Shown: piece after piece, positions 55,619-64,000 of the stretch
How positions within the stretch are numbered: position 1 is the first letter of the stretch
Layout of the letters: the number at the start of each line of letters is the position of its first letter
NCBI GenBank assembly: GCA_903877385.1
Contig: CAIRDP010000009.1
Span: 1 to 64,000, forward strand
Direction: 5' to 3'
Source of the DNA: an uncultured Bacteroidales bacterium
Lineage (GTDB): Bacteria; Bacteroidota; Bacteroidia; Bacteroidales; FEN-979
Length of the DNA stretch: 64,000 bases
The notes under the pieces: generated by a model
Database searches by the model: none
Told to the model about the DNA's origin: nothing
The model's input: only the letters and a program-made list of their open reading frames with translations
Program-made: the position numbers and the translations under genes

Positions 55619-57031
55619 ATGAACCCGAATGATACTCAGTCAAGCTTTCGCGACAGGCTATATACTATAGACGAAAGCGGAAAGCGCCTTTGGGTTTTTG
55701 CAAAGAAACCCAAAGGACGTTTAACACTCTGGAGAAATATCACAGGTATAGCTCTCCTGGTATTCTTTTTTACAGCCCCATTCATAAAAGTGAAGGGGGA
55801 ACAGTTCCTGCTGTTCGACTTCCTGAACAGGAAGTTTGTGATCTTCGGGGCCCAGTTCTGGCCCCAGGATTTCAACCTGTTTTTTATTGCGATGATCGCT
55901 ATGATGGTGTTCATCATCCTTTTTACGGCAACTTATGGCAGGATATGGTGCGGCTGGGCTTGTCCGCAGACGGTTTTCATGGAAGTGCTTTTCCGCAGGC
56001 TTGAATACTGGATCGACGGGGATATGCATAAGCAGAAGGAACTTGAGGCCATGCCCTGGACCCTGACCAAGATCTTTAAACGCAGTTTTAAACACCTGGT
56101 TTTTTATGCAATTTCCTTCATCATCGGGAATCTTTTCCTGGCGTACCTGATATCATCGGATGCCTGGTTCCGGCTGATCACCGACAAACCCTCAGAACAC
56201 CTGGCCGGCCTGATCATCATGGTTGTATTTTCTTTTGTTTTTTATTTTATTTTCTCATGGTTCCGCGAACAGGTGTGTACCATCGTGTGCCCTTACGGCC
56301 GTTTACAGGGAGTCCTTCTTGACCCCGCCACCGTTCTGATCTCCTACGATTACAAGAGGGGAGAGGAGAGAGGTCCGCTGAGGAAATCCGAAAACAGGAA
56401 AGAAACAGCCAAAGGCGACTGTATTGACTGCAGGCAATGTGTATTGGTTTGCCCTACAGGTATTGATATCAGGAACGGCACCCAGCTGGAATGCATAAAC
56501 TGCGCATGCTGCATCGACGCCTGCAATAATATGATGAAGGTAGTGGGCTTCAGGCCGGGCCTCATAAGGTATTCGTCGGAGAAAATGATAGCCGAAAGCA
56601 AACCCTGGAATTTCACGCTAAGGTCGGCCGGCTATACTGCTGTTTTAGTGGCCCTGCTGGCTGTTTTTACATTCTTCCTGCTTGGCCGTAACCCCGTGGA
56701 GGCCACTGTAATGCGTTCCCCGGGAACCCTGTTCCAGGATATGGGGAACGGTAAAATTGCAAACCTTTATGACATCAAGGTTGTAAACAAGACCACCAAA
56801 GACCTTACTGTTGAGCTTAAGCTTCTTTCATTAAAAGGAGAGGTAAAAATTATCGGCAGGGATCCCGTTATTAAAAGGCAGACCGTTGGGGAAGCTGTAT
56901 TTTTTATCATTCTTGACAGGAATGATATCCCAAGCGGAAAGATGGAAGTAAAACTTGGGGTGTTCAGCGGAGGGAAAATGCTTGACGAAACAAAAGCAAC
57001 TTTTTTTGGACCAGAAAAACAAACGAAATGA
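55619..57031 (+). CDS. ccoG: cbb3 accessory Fe-S membrane protein CcoG
   Basis: The 470 residues carry membrane helices near 40, 85, 160 and 195, with CGWACPQTVFMEVLFRR and CTIVCPYGRLQG in or next to them. Two ferredoxin motifs follow (CIDCRQCVLVCPTGIDIR and CINCACCIDACN). A further helix and C-terminal Ig-like domain (about 365-470) complete it. CcoG/FixG reduces copper for oxidase assembly. It starts one base after ccoP's stop and overlaps ccoH by four bases. Confidence 0.95.
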   Translation: MNPNDTQSSFRDRLYTIDESGKRLWVFAKKPKGRLTLWRNITGIALLVFFFTAPFIKVKGEQFLLFDFLNRKFVIFGAQFWPQDFNLFFIAMIAMMVFIILFTATYGRIWCGWACPQTVFMEVLFRRLEYWIDGDMHKQKELEAMPWTLTKIFKRSFKHLVFYAISFIIGNLFLAYLISSDAWFRLITDKPSEHLAGLIIMVVFSFVFYFIFSWFREQVCTIVCPYGRLQGVLLDPATVLISYDYKRGEERGPLRKSENRKETAKGDCIDCRQCVLVCPTGIDIRNGTQLECINCACCIDACNNMMKVVGFRPGLIRYSSEKMIAESKPWNFTLRSAGYTAVLVALLAVFTFFLLGRNPVEATVMRSPGTLFQDMGNGKIANLYDIKVVNKTTKDLTVELKLLSLKGEVKIIGRDPVIKRQTVGEAVFFIILDRNDIPSGKMEVKLGVFSGGKMLDETKATFFGPEKQTK

Positions 57032-57471
57032 AATTTAGCTGGGGAACCGGGATTTTTATTTTCATAGTGCTTTTTATGGGAGCCTGTGTTGCATTTTTCA
57101 TTTTTGCCAGCAGGCAGGATAATTCACTGGTTGAAAGCGATTATTATGCCAGGGGCTTGAAATATGAAGAAGTATTGCAGAAGATGCGCAATACTGCAAC
57201 ACTGAGCAGGAGCCCGGGTATTCAGGTTGACAGGGACCGGATCAGCATCAGGTATCCGGACGAGTTTAAAGGGATTTCTGTTATGGGAACAGTATGCCTG
57301 TACCGTCCATCCGATAAAAAATATGACCAGGTAATACCTGTGGCAATCGACACGGCCCTGTTGCAGCAAATCCCTGCATCGGGACTTCATAAAGGGAAAT
57401 ACATTGTGAAGCTGGACTGGACCATGAACAACCGGTCCTACTATTTTGAGAAAGAAATTTTCGTTGAATGA
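57028..57471 (+). CDS. ccoH: cbb3 accessory protein CcoH
   Basis: A 147-residue FixH-family protein with one membrane helix near 8-28 and the YxxLVESDYYARGLKYEEVL pattern just after it, then a beta-rich domain. It is an assembly factor for the oxidase. It overlaps ccoG and the next gene by four bases each. Confidence 0.9.
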   Translation: MKFSWGTGIFIFIVLFMGACVAFFIFASRQDNSLVESDYYARGLKYEEVLQKMRNTATLSRSPGIQVDRDRISIRYPDEFKGISVMGTVCLYRPSDKKYDQVIPVAIDTALLQQIPASGLHKGKYIVKLDWTMNNRSYYFEKEIFVE

Positions 57472-58175
57472 TGATCCTTTTACAGGCATTCCTGCTTGGC
57501 TTACTTGGAAGCCTGCACTGTGCAGGCATGTGCGGCCCCGTTGCGCTGGCTCTCCCGCTTAGACAAAGCAGCTGGGGCACTCGGGTTGCAAGCAGCATGC
57601 TGTATAACTCGGGCAGGATACTTACTTATGCTTTTCTGGGTTTTGTTCTTGGGCTGCTTGGCCTGGGCCTCTTTCTTTGGGGTATACAGAGGTGGGTTTC
57701 GATAGTGCTGGGTGTTATCATGATTTCATTCGTTATACTGCCTTTGTTCATGGGCAGTATCAGGGTGAATACAGGCTTGAAGGGAATATCATTAGCGTAT
57801 AAAAGGGTTTTTGGCGGACTGTTGGGCCGCCAGACCTACATATCGGTTTTTTTCATTGGCCTGCTCAATGGACTGTTACCCTGCGGACTTGTATATATTG
57901 CGCTTGCAGGGGCGGTTGTAAGCCAGGGGCCATACGGCGGAGCTTTGCATATGTTCTTTTTCGGGCTCGGGACCATACCTGTATTACTTGCTGTAAGCCT
58001 TGCAGGGAATGCGATAGGGCTGAAATTCAGGAACAGGGTGAGGATGTTTATTCCATATGCCATAGTACTTATTGGTATACTGTTTATACTCAGGGGCATG
58101 AATCTGGGGATACCCTATGTAAGCCCAAAAATGGAAGCAAAGAAAAACGTTCCTGAATGCTGTCATGGAGAATAA
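57468..58175 (+). CDS. SafE/DsbD-like membrane protein of the cbb3 locus
   Basis: A 235-residue protein with six helices and the cysteine pair in GSLHCAGMCGP near residues 16-26, GLLNGLLPCGLVY near 131, and ECCHGE at the end. This is the 'sulfite exporter TauE/SafE' group close to DsbD_2, often found in copper and cytochrome assembly loci. Given its place right after ccoH, a role in copper handling or thiol transfer for the oxidase is more likely than sulfite export. Confidence 0.85.
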   Translation: MMILLQAFLLGLLGSLHCAGMCGPVALALPLRQSSWGTRVASSMLYNSGRILTYAFLGFVLGLLGLGLFLWGIQRWVSIVLGVIMISFVILPLFMGSIRVNTGLKGISLAYKRVFGGLLGRQTYISVFFIGLLNGLLPCGLVYIALAGAVVSQGPYGGALHMFFFGLGTIPVLLAVSLAGNAIGLKFRNRVRMFIPYAIVLIGILFILRGMNLGIPYVSPKMEAKKNVPECCHGE

Positions 58176-58200
58176 TTGATAATATTTTCACAAATGAGCT

Positions 58201-58208
58201 TATTTTTG
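58201..58208 (+). promoter_or_regulatory. Possible -7 element for cytochrome c gene
   Basis: TATTTTTG lies 39 bases before the start codon. The -33 box is weak (ATTG with 22-base spacer). Confidence 0.4.
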
Positions 58209-58247
58209 TAACAATAAACAATCAAAAACCTAAAAAAAATCTGAATT

Positions 58248-58724
58248 ATGAAACGAATTGCTATTCTTTTTGTATCTGTTTTCTCAATGGGGATGATACT
58301 CACTTCATGCGGTGGAGGAAGCCAACCGGCCTCCGATTCAAAGACTGCCGCCGGCGGTATCCCGGCCGATATCCAGGCTATGATGCCTAAAGGCGAACAG
58401 ATTTACAAGACTAAATGTGTTGTCTGCCACCAGGCTACAGGTATGGGAGTTGAAAATGTGTTTCCCCCATTGGCAAATTCCGACTATCTGTTAGCTGATA
58501 AGTCAAGGGCTGTTGCACAGACTCTTAACGGCTCCAAAATGGAAATGACGGTCAACGGGAAAAAGTTCACACAGGAGATGACTCCCCAGGTTGAAACCAA
58601 GGAGGATGCCGTTGCCGTGATCAATTATGTCCTTAACAATTTCGGGAACAAGGGCGGTTATGTAACTCTTGACGATGTAAAGAGCATTGAAATCAAGCCC
58701 CGTACTGCCTCACCCGCAAAGTAA
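58248..58724 (+). CDS. Monoheme cytochrome c lipoprotein
   Basis: The 158 residues begin with a lipoprotein signal ending LTSC (about C20), then a Gly/Ser-rich linker. A cytochrome c domain follows with CVVCH near residues 58-62 and candidate methionine ligands in KMEMTVNGK and QEMTPQ. It likely donates electrons to the cbb3 oxidase encoded upstream, held at a membrane by its lipid anchor. It is separated from the ccoG-ccoH run by 72 bases with a possible own promoter, and ends before a strong terminator. Confidence 0.88.
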   Translation: MKRIAILFVSVFSMGMILTSCGGGSQPASDSKTAAGGIPADIQAMMPKGEQIYKTKCVVCHQATGMGVENVFPPLANSDYLLADKSRAVAQTLNGSKMEMTVNGKKFTQEMTPQVETKEDAVAVINYVLNNFGNKGGYVTLDDVKSIEIKPRTASPAK

Positions 58725-58741
58725 AGGATGCTGAATCCAAT

Positions 58742-58772
58742 AAAAAAAGCCCTGTTTTTACGGGCTTTTTTT
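58742..58772. terminator. Bidirectional terminator between convergent genes
   Basis: AGCCC (58748-58752) pairs with GGGCT (58762-58766), extended by A and T runs on either side that can pair as well. It lies between the convergent cytochrome c and TPM genes. Confidence 0.85.
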
Positions 58773-58781
58773 TTATGTTGT

Positions 58782-59585
58782 TTACCAGCTGCCGCCGGCA
58801 CCGCCTCCTCCGAAGCTTCCGCCCCCGAAGCCCCCGAACCCCCCGCCTCCGCTTCCTCCTCCGAAGAAGCCGGAGCCTGAAGAGAAGTCGTTGTAGTTAC
58901 CGCTATGGCCGCGTCCCATGGAACCAAGCATCCATAAACCCATCCACCATGGCAATGCCTTACCCACCGAATGGGAACCGGCACGTCCTGCGCGGATCGC
59001 AAACAGCACCACCAGCAGGATGATTACAGGGACGATGAGCCCGACAGGGCCGGCATCATGTTTTTTATTGTATTGTTCGGCAGTATACCTGCCTTTGGCG
59101 AGGTCGATCATTACAGTTGTAGCGGCATCTATGCCTCCGTAATAGTCCCCGTTCCTGAAATGAGGTATCATCTCATTATCCACTATCCTCTTGCACAAAG
59201 CATCGGGGATAACATCTTCCAGACCATAACCCGGAGCAATAAAGGCATCGCCATTTTCCGTGGCGGTTTTAGGTTTCACCAGGATTACCGCACCATTGTT
59301 CTTGCCTTTTTGTCCGACCCCCCATTTCTGGCCGAGGCGGTAAGCATAATCGGCTTTATCATATCCGTTAAGCGATTTTACAAAAACAACTGCAATCTGG
59401 GTGGATGTAGAGTCGTTGAAAGCAACAAGCTTGCGTTCAAGGGCAGCAAGCTGGTCAGGAGCGAGGGTGGCTGTGAAATCGGTTACCAGCCGGGGGGGAG
59501 ATGGTCTGTCGGGTATATCCTGGGCCTTAACAGGCAGTATAAGAGCCATCAGCAGTAATACAAAAATGAATTTCAGGGTTTTCAT
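58782..59585 (-). CDS. Secreted TPM-domain protein with Gly-rich tail
   Basis: I chose the ATG at 59585 (267 residues) because it starts a signal peptide (KTLKFIFVLLLMALILPVKAQ); an upstream ATG at 59642 would bury it. The TPM domain (about 35-165) has LVTDFTATLAPDQ, IAVVFVKSLNGYD, GVGQKGKNNGAVILV and IAPGYGLEDVIPD. Then come a membrane helix near 190-210 and a tail of Gly/Ser/Phe repeats. It is the YgcG-type protein that usually pairs with LemA. Confidence 0.9.
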   Translation of the reverse strand: MKTLKFIFVLLLMALILPVKAQDIPDRPSPPRLVTDFTATLAPDQLAALERKLVAFNDSTSTQIAVVFVKSLNGYDKADYAYRLGQKWGVGQKGKNNGAVILVKPKTATENGDAFIAPGYGLEDVIPDALCKRIVDNEMIPHFRNGDYYGGIDAATTVMIDLAKGRYTAEQYNKKHDAGPVGLIVPVIILLVVLFAIRAGRAGSHSVGKALPWWMGLWMLGSMGRGHSGNYNDFSSGSGFFGGGSGGGGFGGFGGGSFGGGGAGGSW

Positions 59586-59595
59586 AAAAGCTGGC

Positions 59596-60042
59596 TTAGT
59601 TTTTTCCGAAAGAGATATCGTTGGAAAGTTCATTCTTGTCATTTGCCTGATGAGGGAAATTCTTTTTCAGATGTTCCCCCGTTTCGGCGATAGCCTGGAT
59701 GAGCCCGGCTGTGAAGTCATTTTCACTGAAATGCACCAGCATACGGTGTTTTATATCGTCCCAGAAATTTTCAGGTACGACCCGGTGAATGCCTTTATCG
59801 CCCAGGATGGCAAATTGCCTGCTCTTAACAGCGAGGTAAATCAGCACACCATTCCTGAGTTCTGTTTTATTCATGCCAAGATGCCTGAATAGATAGGCCG
59901 CACGGTCAAGCACATCCCCGTTCAATGTATTTTCAATATGAACGCGGATCTCTCCGGAGGTTTGAAGCTCAGCTTCTGCAATAGCTTTGGTTATTGCATC
60001 CTGCTGCTCCTGGCTGAAAAAAGTTTTGGCTGAAGTCCCCAT
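59596..60042 (-). CDS. TPM-domain protein without signal peptide
   Basis: The 148 residues hold a TPM-like domain (FFSQEQQDAITKAIAEAELQTSGEIRVHIE, then NGVLIYLAVKSRQFAILGDKGIH). There is no signal sequence or membrane helix, so it is probably cytoplasmic or peripheral. The lemA-TPM-TPM order is common in Bacteroidota and suggests a shared envelope-related complex. It starts 15 bases after lemA and is 10 bases before the next gene. Confidence 0.87.
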   Translation of the reverse strand: MGTSAKTFFSQEQQDAITKAIAEAELQTSGEIRVHIENTLNGDVLDRAAYLFRHLGMNKTELRNGVLIYLAVKSRQFAILGDKGIHRVVPENFWDDIKHRMLVHFSENDFTAGLIQAIAETGEHLKKNFPHQANDKNELSNDISFGKN

Positions 60043-60057
60043 GGCGTTTGGTTTTAT

Positions 60058-60654
60058 TTAAAACTGTACAGCGGGAGCTTTGTCGGCGCCCTGCACAGCG
60101 TGGAAAAATGCCTTTTCCTTAAATCCGAACATCCCGGCAAAAAGGTTAGCAGGGAAGCGTTTCACCTGGATGTTGTAATCCTGCACGACTTCGTTGAACT
60201 TCATGCGCTCAACGGTGATCCTGTTTTCGGTTCCTTCCAGCTGTGACTGCAACTCGGTGAAGTTCTGGGTTGCTTTGAGCTGGGGGTAATTTTCAACCAC
60301 CACCATAAGCCTGGCCAGGCTTGAGCTCACATTATCCTGGGCCGACTGAAACTTCTGAAGTGAAGCCTCGTCAAGGTTCTTGGGGTTGATCTGTACACTT
60401 GTGGCTTTGGCACGCGCCTCGATCACGGCAGTAAGTGTTTTCTGCTCGAAATTGGCTACTCCCTTTACAGTATTTACAAGGTTTGGAATGAGGTCGGAAC
60501 GCCGCTGGTAAACATTCTCAACCTGGGCCCACTGCTGCTGAACGACCTGGTCCTTTGTCACAAAATTGTTATATGTGCTCTTTCCCGATGAGTACAGCAG
60601 CAGCAATGCCAGTACAACTACGATCAGAATGATCCATCCCTTACTGAGTTTCAT
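60058..60654 (-). CDS. lemA: LemA family protein
   Basis: The 198-residue protein has one N-terminal membrane helix (about 7-24) and the family sequence YNNFVTKDQVVQQQWAQVENVYQRRSDLIPNLVNTVKG. The rest is a helical bundle ending in FGFKEKAFF. LemA proteins face the periplasm; function is uncertain. It is the first gene of the lemA-TPM-TPM operon. Confidence 0.95.
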   Translation of the reverse strand: MKLSKGWIILIVVVLALLLLYSSGKSTYNNFVTKDQVVQQQWAQVENVYQRRSDLIPNLVNTVKGVANFEQKTLTAVIEARAKATSVQINPKNLDEASLQKFQSAQDNVSSSLARLMVVVENYPQLKATQNFTELQSQLEGTENRITVERMKFNEVVQDYNIQVKRFPANLFAGMFGFKEKAFFHAVQGADKAPAVQF

Positions 60655-60755
60655 AATTCTATTTTTTTAATTTTTATTGATTTGCCCGGGCCGCATTATA
60701 AGGCCCGCAAATTGAATACTATCTTATTTGACGTAAATATACTGAGATTTACAGA

Positions 60756-62657
60756 TTAAATGCTTTCAATATTGCGTTTTATAAACCCGGCCAGGTCTTT
60801 CCCCTTGAGCAGGTTCTGCGAAAGCATAGCCAGGTCGAAGAGCTGCCTGATGGTTTCGGACTGTTTGCCGCCGTCGGGTTCGATCAGCAACCTGCCGATC
60901 ACCGGGTGGTTTGAATTCACCACGAGGTTGTATTTTTCGGGCATAGTACCCATGAAACTGTAACCCCCGCCCAGGGCGCTCATATCTTTCATCCTCCTCA
61001 TGAACTCATCCTGGGTGATCATCAGGGGAGCTTCTTTCTCGCTGAGGCTTTCAAACATGATGGCAAACTTCTCCTTATCTATCTGTCTTTCCATCAATTC
61101 CTTCAGCGATTTCTGCTGGTCTTCGCTAAGCTTGGAAGGAAGGACATCCGCTTTTTCGATGAGTTTGTCCACCGTATTGGAATCAATACGAGTAAACCTG
61201 GATTTTTCAAATTTCTGCTCCAGGGTATTCACGAAATGGGTATCGATGATGCCATCCAGCAACAAAACATCATAACCCCTGTCCTTAACCGCATCGATAA
61301 AACTGAACTGCTCATCTGCATTGCTGGTATACAGGTAGATAAGGTTCCCGTTCTTGTCGGTCTGGGTATCCTTTATCTTCTTTTCATATTCCTCAAATGT
61401 GAAATACTTCCCTTCGCTGTTCTTGAAGAGGCAGAATTTCTTTGCCCTTTCAAAGAAGTCAGGCTCCGAAATGATGCCGTATTCGATAAACACTTTGATA
61501 TCGTCCCATTTTGCTTCAAAGTCGGACCGGTTCTCCTTGAAAATAGCTTCCAGTTTATCAGCTACTTTTTTTGTTATATGATTGCTGATTTTCTTTACGT
61601 TAGGATCGCTCTGGAGGTAAGAACGGGAAACGTTCAGGGGAATATCCGGGGAGTCGAGCACTCCGTGGAGCAAGGTAAGAAACTCGGGGACAATACCTTC
61701 CACCGAATCAGTAACAAAAACCTGGTTACAATAGAGCTGGATTTTATTTTTCTGGACTTCCAGGGTTTTCTTGACCTTTGGGAAATAGAGGATTCCCGTG
61801 AGGTTGAAAGGGTAGTCAACATTCAGGTGGATATGGAAAAGAGGTTCTTCAAAAGTATACGGGTAGAGTTCCTTGTAAAAACTCTTATAATCCTCATCCT
61901 TGAGGTCAACGGGTTTTTTCTTCCACAAAGGATCCGTATTGTTGATGATCCTGGGCTTCTCGACTTCCACTTCCTTGTCATTGCCTTTCTCGTCTTTTTC
62001 ACCGGGGACTTTTTCCCAGGTTTTTTCACTGCCAAAACGGATAGGCACAGGCAGGAACTTACAGTATTTTTTCAGGATCTCGAGGATCTTGTATTCTTCA
62101 AGATAGTCTTTAGAATCGTCAGAAACATGCAGTATGATCTCGGTGCCCCGGTCTTTCTTTTTGCTATCGTCCATGGTATAATCGGGGCTGCCGTCACATT
62201 CCCAGAGCACCGGTTTGGTATCGCCTTCGGTTTTATAGGTTTTCGTATGGAGCTCCACTTTGTCGGAAACCATAAAACTTGAATAAAAACCCAGGCCGAA
62301 ATGGCCGATGATGGCATTCATCTCGGCTTCCGATTTGGTCTTGAACTGGGAAATAAACTCCTCGGCGCTTGATAAAGCGATCTGGTTGATATATTTGTCA
62401 ACTTCCTCGGCATTCATGCCGATCCCCTTGTCCTTTACCGAAATAGTCTTCCTTTTCTGATTTACCTTAATCTCTATGGTGAGATCTCCCAGTTCGCCCG
62501 TGAACTTCCCGATCGAAGCCAGGGTTTTCAGTTTCTGGGTTGCATCCACAGCATTGGAAATCAGCTCGCGCAGGAAAATTTCATGCTCCGAATAAAGGAA
62601 TTTCTTGATAATAGGAAAAATGTTCTCAGTTTGAACGTTGATCTTGCCTTTTTGCAT
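60756..62657 (-). CDS. htpG: Hsp90 chaperone HtpG
   Basis: The 633 residues match HtpG. The N-terminal ATPase has FLRELISNAVDATQKL, DKGIGMN and IGHFGLGFYSSFMV. The middle domain contains the conserved SRSYLQSDPNVKKI catalytic-loop sequence, and the C-terminal dimerisation domain ends near NIESI. It folds or stabilises client proteins under stress. It is upstream of lemA with a ~100-base gap containing an inverted repeat too weak to call. Confidence 0.97.
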   Translation of the reverse strand: MQKGKINVQTENIFPIIKKFLYSEHEIFLRELISNAVDATQKLKTLASIGKFTGELGDLTIEIKVNQKRKTISVKDKGIGMNAEEVDKYINQIALSSAEEFISQFKTKSEAEMNAIIGHFGLGFYSSFMVSDKVELHTKTYKTEGDTKPVLWECDGSPDYTMDDSKKKDRGTEIILHVSDDSKDYLEEYKILEILKKYCKFLPVPIRFGSEKTWEKVPGEKDEKGNDKEVEVEKPRIINNTDPLWKKKPVDLKDEDYKSFYKELYPYTFEEPLFHIHLNVDYPFNLTGILYFPKVKKTLEVQKNKIQLYCNQVFVTDSVEGIVPEFLTLLHGVLDSPDIPLNVSRSYLQSDPNVKKISNHITKKVADKLEAIFKENRSDFEAKWDDIKVFIEYGIISEPDFFERAKKFCLFKNSEGKYFTFEEYEKKIKDTQTDKNGNLIYLYTSNADEQFSFIDAVKDRGYDVLLLDGIIDTHFVNTLEQKFEKSRFTRIDSNTVDKLIEKADVLPSKLSEDQQKSLKELMERQIDKEKFAIMFESLSEKEAPLMITQDEFMRRMKDMSALGGGYSFMGTMPEKYNLVVNSNHPVIGRLLIEPDGGKQSETIRQLFDLAMLSQNLLKGKDLAGFIKRNIESI

Positions 62658-62901
62658 AGTATTCTGTGTTTTGTTGTTATTGATTATCGGCTACGCCGGA
62701 TGATAACGCTCCGTTTACAAAACGGGTCCCGGCTTGAGCACTCCTATACACAAAGCAAGTGCCATTGTGTACTTTCTGCCAAAATGACAATCTGCTTCCC
62801 GGGAGGCAGGAAATATTTTGTACATCCGGGACAGCGTTGGAAAGAAATTTCTAACTTTACATGGTCTTTGATGATGAAAAATAATACTTAAAACTTACTA
62901 T

Positions 62902-63921
62902 ATGAGCGCTATAGATTGGAAGAATTTGCCCTTCGGCTATTTCAAGACCGATTACAATGTAAGGGCGTACTGGAAAGACGGTAAGTGGAGCCCTCTTGAA
63001 GTCACCGACTCGGAGTACATTAACATGCATATGGCTGCCACCTGCCTTCATTATGGACAGGAAGCATTTGAAGGTATGAAAGCCTTTACGGGAGTTGACG
63101 GAAAGATCCGTATTTTCAGGCTTGACGAGAACTGCAAACGCCTGAATAATTCCTGTATCGGCCTTATCATGCCCGAGATATCCCAGGAGATGTTCAGGGA
63201 GGCTGTTCTGAAGGTGGTCAGCCTGAATAAGAAATACATCCCGCCATACGGTGAAGGAGCTTCGCTGTACATACGCCCCCTCCTGATCGGTACAGGTGCC
63301 GAAGTTGGCGTACGGCCTGCCCGTGAATATATGTTCCTGATCTTTGTAGGACCTGTTGGCCCATACTTCAAGGAAGGCTTCAACCCCGTGAAGATGCAGA
63401 TCGTAAGGGATTATGACAGGGCAGCACCCCTGGGCACAGGCCATATCAAAGTCGGCGGAAATTATGCAGCCAGCCTTCGTGCCGGGGTTCGTGCCCATGA
63501 CGAGGGATTTGCTTCCTGCATCTTCCTGGATGCAAAGGAGAAAAAGTATATTGACGAAGCCGGCCCTGCCAACTTTTTCGGAATTAAAGGAAATACCTAT
63601 GTAACACCAAAATCCCATTCAATCCTGCCTTCAATCACCAATATGTCACTTCGGACGCTGGCAGAAGAGCTCGGAATGAAGGTTGACGTAAGGCCCGTGC
63701 CGGTTGAGGAACTTGCCGAATTTGAAGAAGTTGGAGCATGCGGCACTGCAGCAGTGATTTCTCCAATCTGTTCGATTTATGACAGGGATTCCGACAAGGT
63801 TTACCAGTATTGCAAGGAAGGCAAGGCTGGGGAGATGTCTTTAAAGCTTTATACTATGCTGCGCGACATACAGGATGGAAAGGCCCCCGATAAGTATGGG
63901 TGGATTACTTTCGTGGAGTAG
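62902..63921 (+). CDS. ilvE: Branched-chain amino acid aminotransferase
   Basis: The 339-residue protein belongs to the fold-type IV PLP aminotransferases. The cofactor lysine is in TGHIKVGGNYAASL near residue 188, with LHYGQEAFEGMKAF near 52 and a YIDEAGPANFFG near 216. Its length and motifs suit the Bacteroidota branched-chain enzyme that makes valine, leucine and isoleucine. No other ilv or leu gene is next to it within the window. Confidence 0.95.
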   Translation: MSAIDWKNLPFGYFKTDYNVRAYWKDGKWSPLEVTDSEYINMHMAATCLHYGQEAFEGMKAFTGVDGKIRIFRLDENCKRLNNSCIGLIMPEISQEMFREAVLKVVSLNKKYIPPYGEGASLYIRPLLIGTGAEVGVRPAREYMFLIFVGPVGPYFKEGFNPVKMQIVRDYDRAAPLGTGHIKVGGNYAASLRAGVRAHDEGFASCIFLDAKEKKYIDEAGPANFFGIKGNTYVTPKSHSILPSITNMSLRTLAEELGMKVDVRPVPVEELAEFEEVGACGTAAVISPICSIYDRDSDKVYQYCKEGKAGEMSLKLYTMLRDIQDGKAPDKYGWITFVE

Positions 63922-63925
63922 AAGA

Positions 63926-63969
63926 CAGTCGGCAGTCGGCAGAAAAGAGTTGGCAGTTGGCAGCCGGCA
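63926..63969 (+). repeat. Short 7-bp tandem repeats after ilvE
   Basis: Two copies of CAGTCGG followed by CAG, then, after a seven-base gap, variants such as AGTTGGC and CAGCCGG. Short direct repeats of this type are seen between genes in many environmental Bacteroidota assemblies. There is no coding potential. Confidence 0.6.
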
Positions 63970-64000
63970 TTTCGAAGGTTGATTATAAACTACCATGAGG

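Noticed and set aside
61236-62282. 348-residue open frame on the plus strand inside htpG
   Set aside because: It is fully antisense to a well-supported htpG and shows no family motif; a codon-bias shadow.

Overview
The window is a piece of a Bacteroidota chromosome, most likely from an uncultured Bacteroidales-like lineage. Evidence includes a type IX secretion C-terminal sorting domain, a FISUMP-domain protein, BatA, DUF4159 and 800-residue FtsX permease families, and a fused CcoN-CcoO oxidase. Housekeeping promoters of the Bacteroidota type (TTTG, about 19-20 bases, TAnnTTTG) occur in front of tRNA, gdhA and rpsP genes. No phage genes, transposase or CRISPR array was seen. The left edge cuts a repeat protein; the right edge falls just after ilvE.

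Layout. 1-8.2 kb: a repeat protein, a cysteine-synthase-like enzyme, an orphan CHASE4-type histidine kinase, a membrane metallophosphoesterase and a fused aconitase/isopropylmalate-dehydratase-type enzyme. 8.2-8.65 kb: tRNA-Ser(GCT) and tRNA-Pro(TGG) with their promoter and terminator. 8.7-10.7 kb: small secreted proteins. 10.7-23.0 kb: a natural-product (RiPP) locus, described below. 23-32 kb: BatA-like protein, gdhA, a MORN-type lipoprotein, a rpsP-rimM-trmN6-amidotransferase-marC operon, an exported rubrerythrin and a DUF2231 protein. 32-39.6 kb: dnaE, trxA, a DUF58 protein and valS. 39.6-44.7 kb: five tightly overlapping heterodisulfide-reductase-like genes. 44.7-49.8 kb: DUF4159, rsmE and a 1223-residue T9SS cargo. 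49.9-58.7 kb: a complete cbb3 oxidase locus (ccoI, ccoS, ccoNO, ccoQ, ccoP, ccoG, ccoH, a SafE-type protein, a cytochrome c lipoprotein). 58.8-63.9 kb: two TPM-domain proteins, lemA, htpG and ilvE.

The most interesting part is 10.7-23.0 kb. A minus-strand operon encodes a 69-residue precursor with a double-glycine leader and a core carrying two CxC motifs. It is followed by a radical SAM/SPASM maturase, a pseudo-radical-SAM partner lacking the cluster cysteines, a MacB/FtsX permease, a C39-peptidase ABC exporter and a LolD-type ATPase. A sigma-54 enhancer-binding response regulator and its histidine kinase converge on the operon end with no bases between the stop codons. The precursor has a perfect -24/-12 promoter, and 53 bp upstream lies an array of three 19-bp palindromes at an exact 21-bp pitch. 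The same array, pitch and 53-bp offset recur in the intergenic region before the regulator, upstream of a near-consensus -24/-12 box facing the other way. That box points at an uncharacterised membrane/coiled-coil protein (10718-11602), which I therefore predict to be part of the same regulon. The enzyme set matches the computationally defined GG-Bacteroidales system; its product and chemistry are not known to me.
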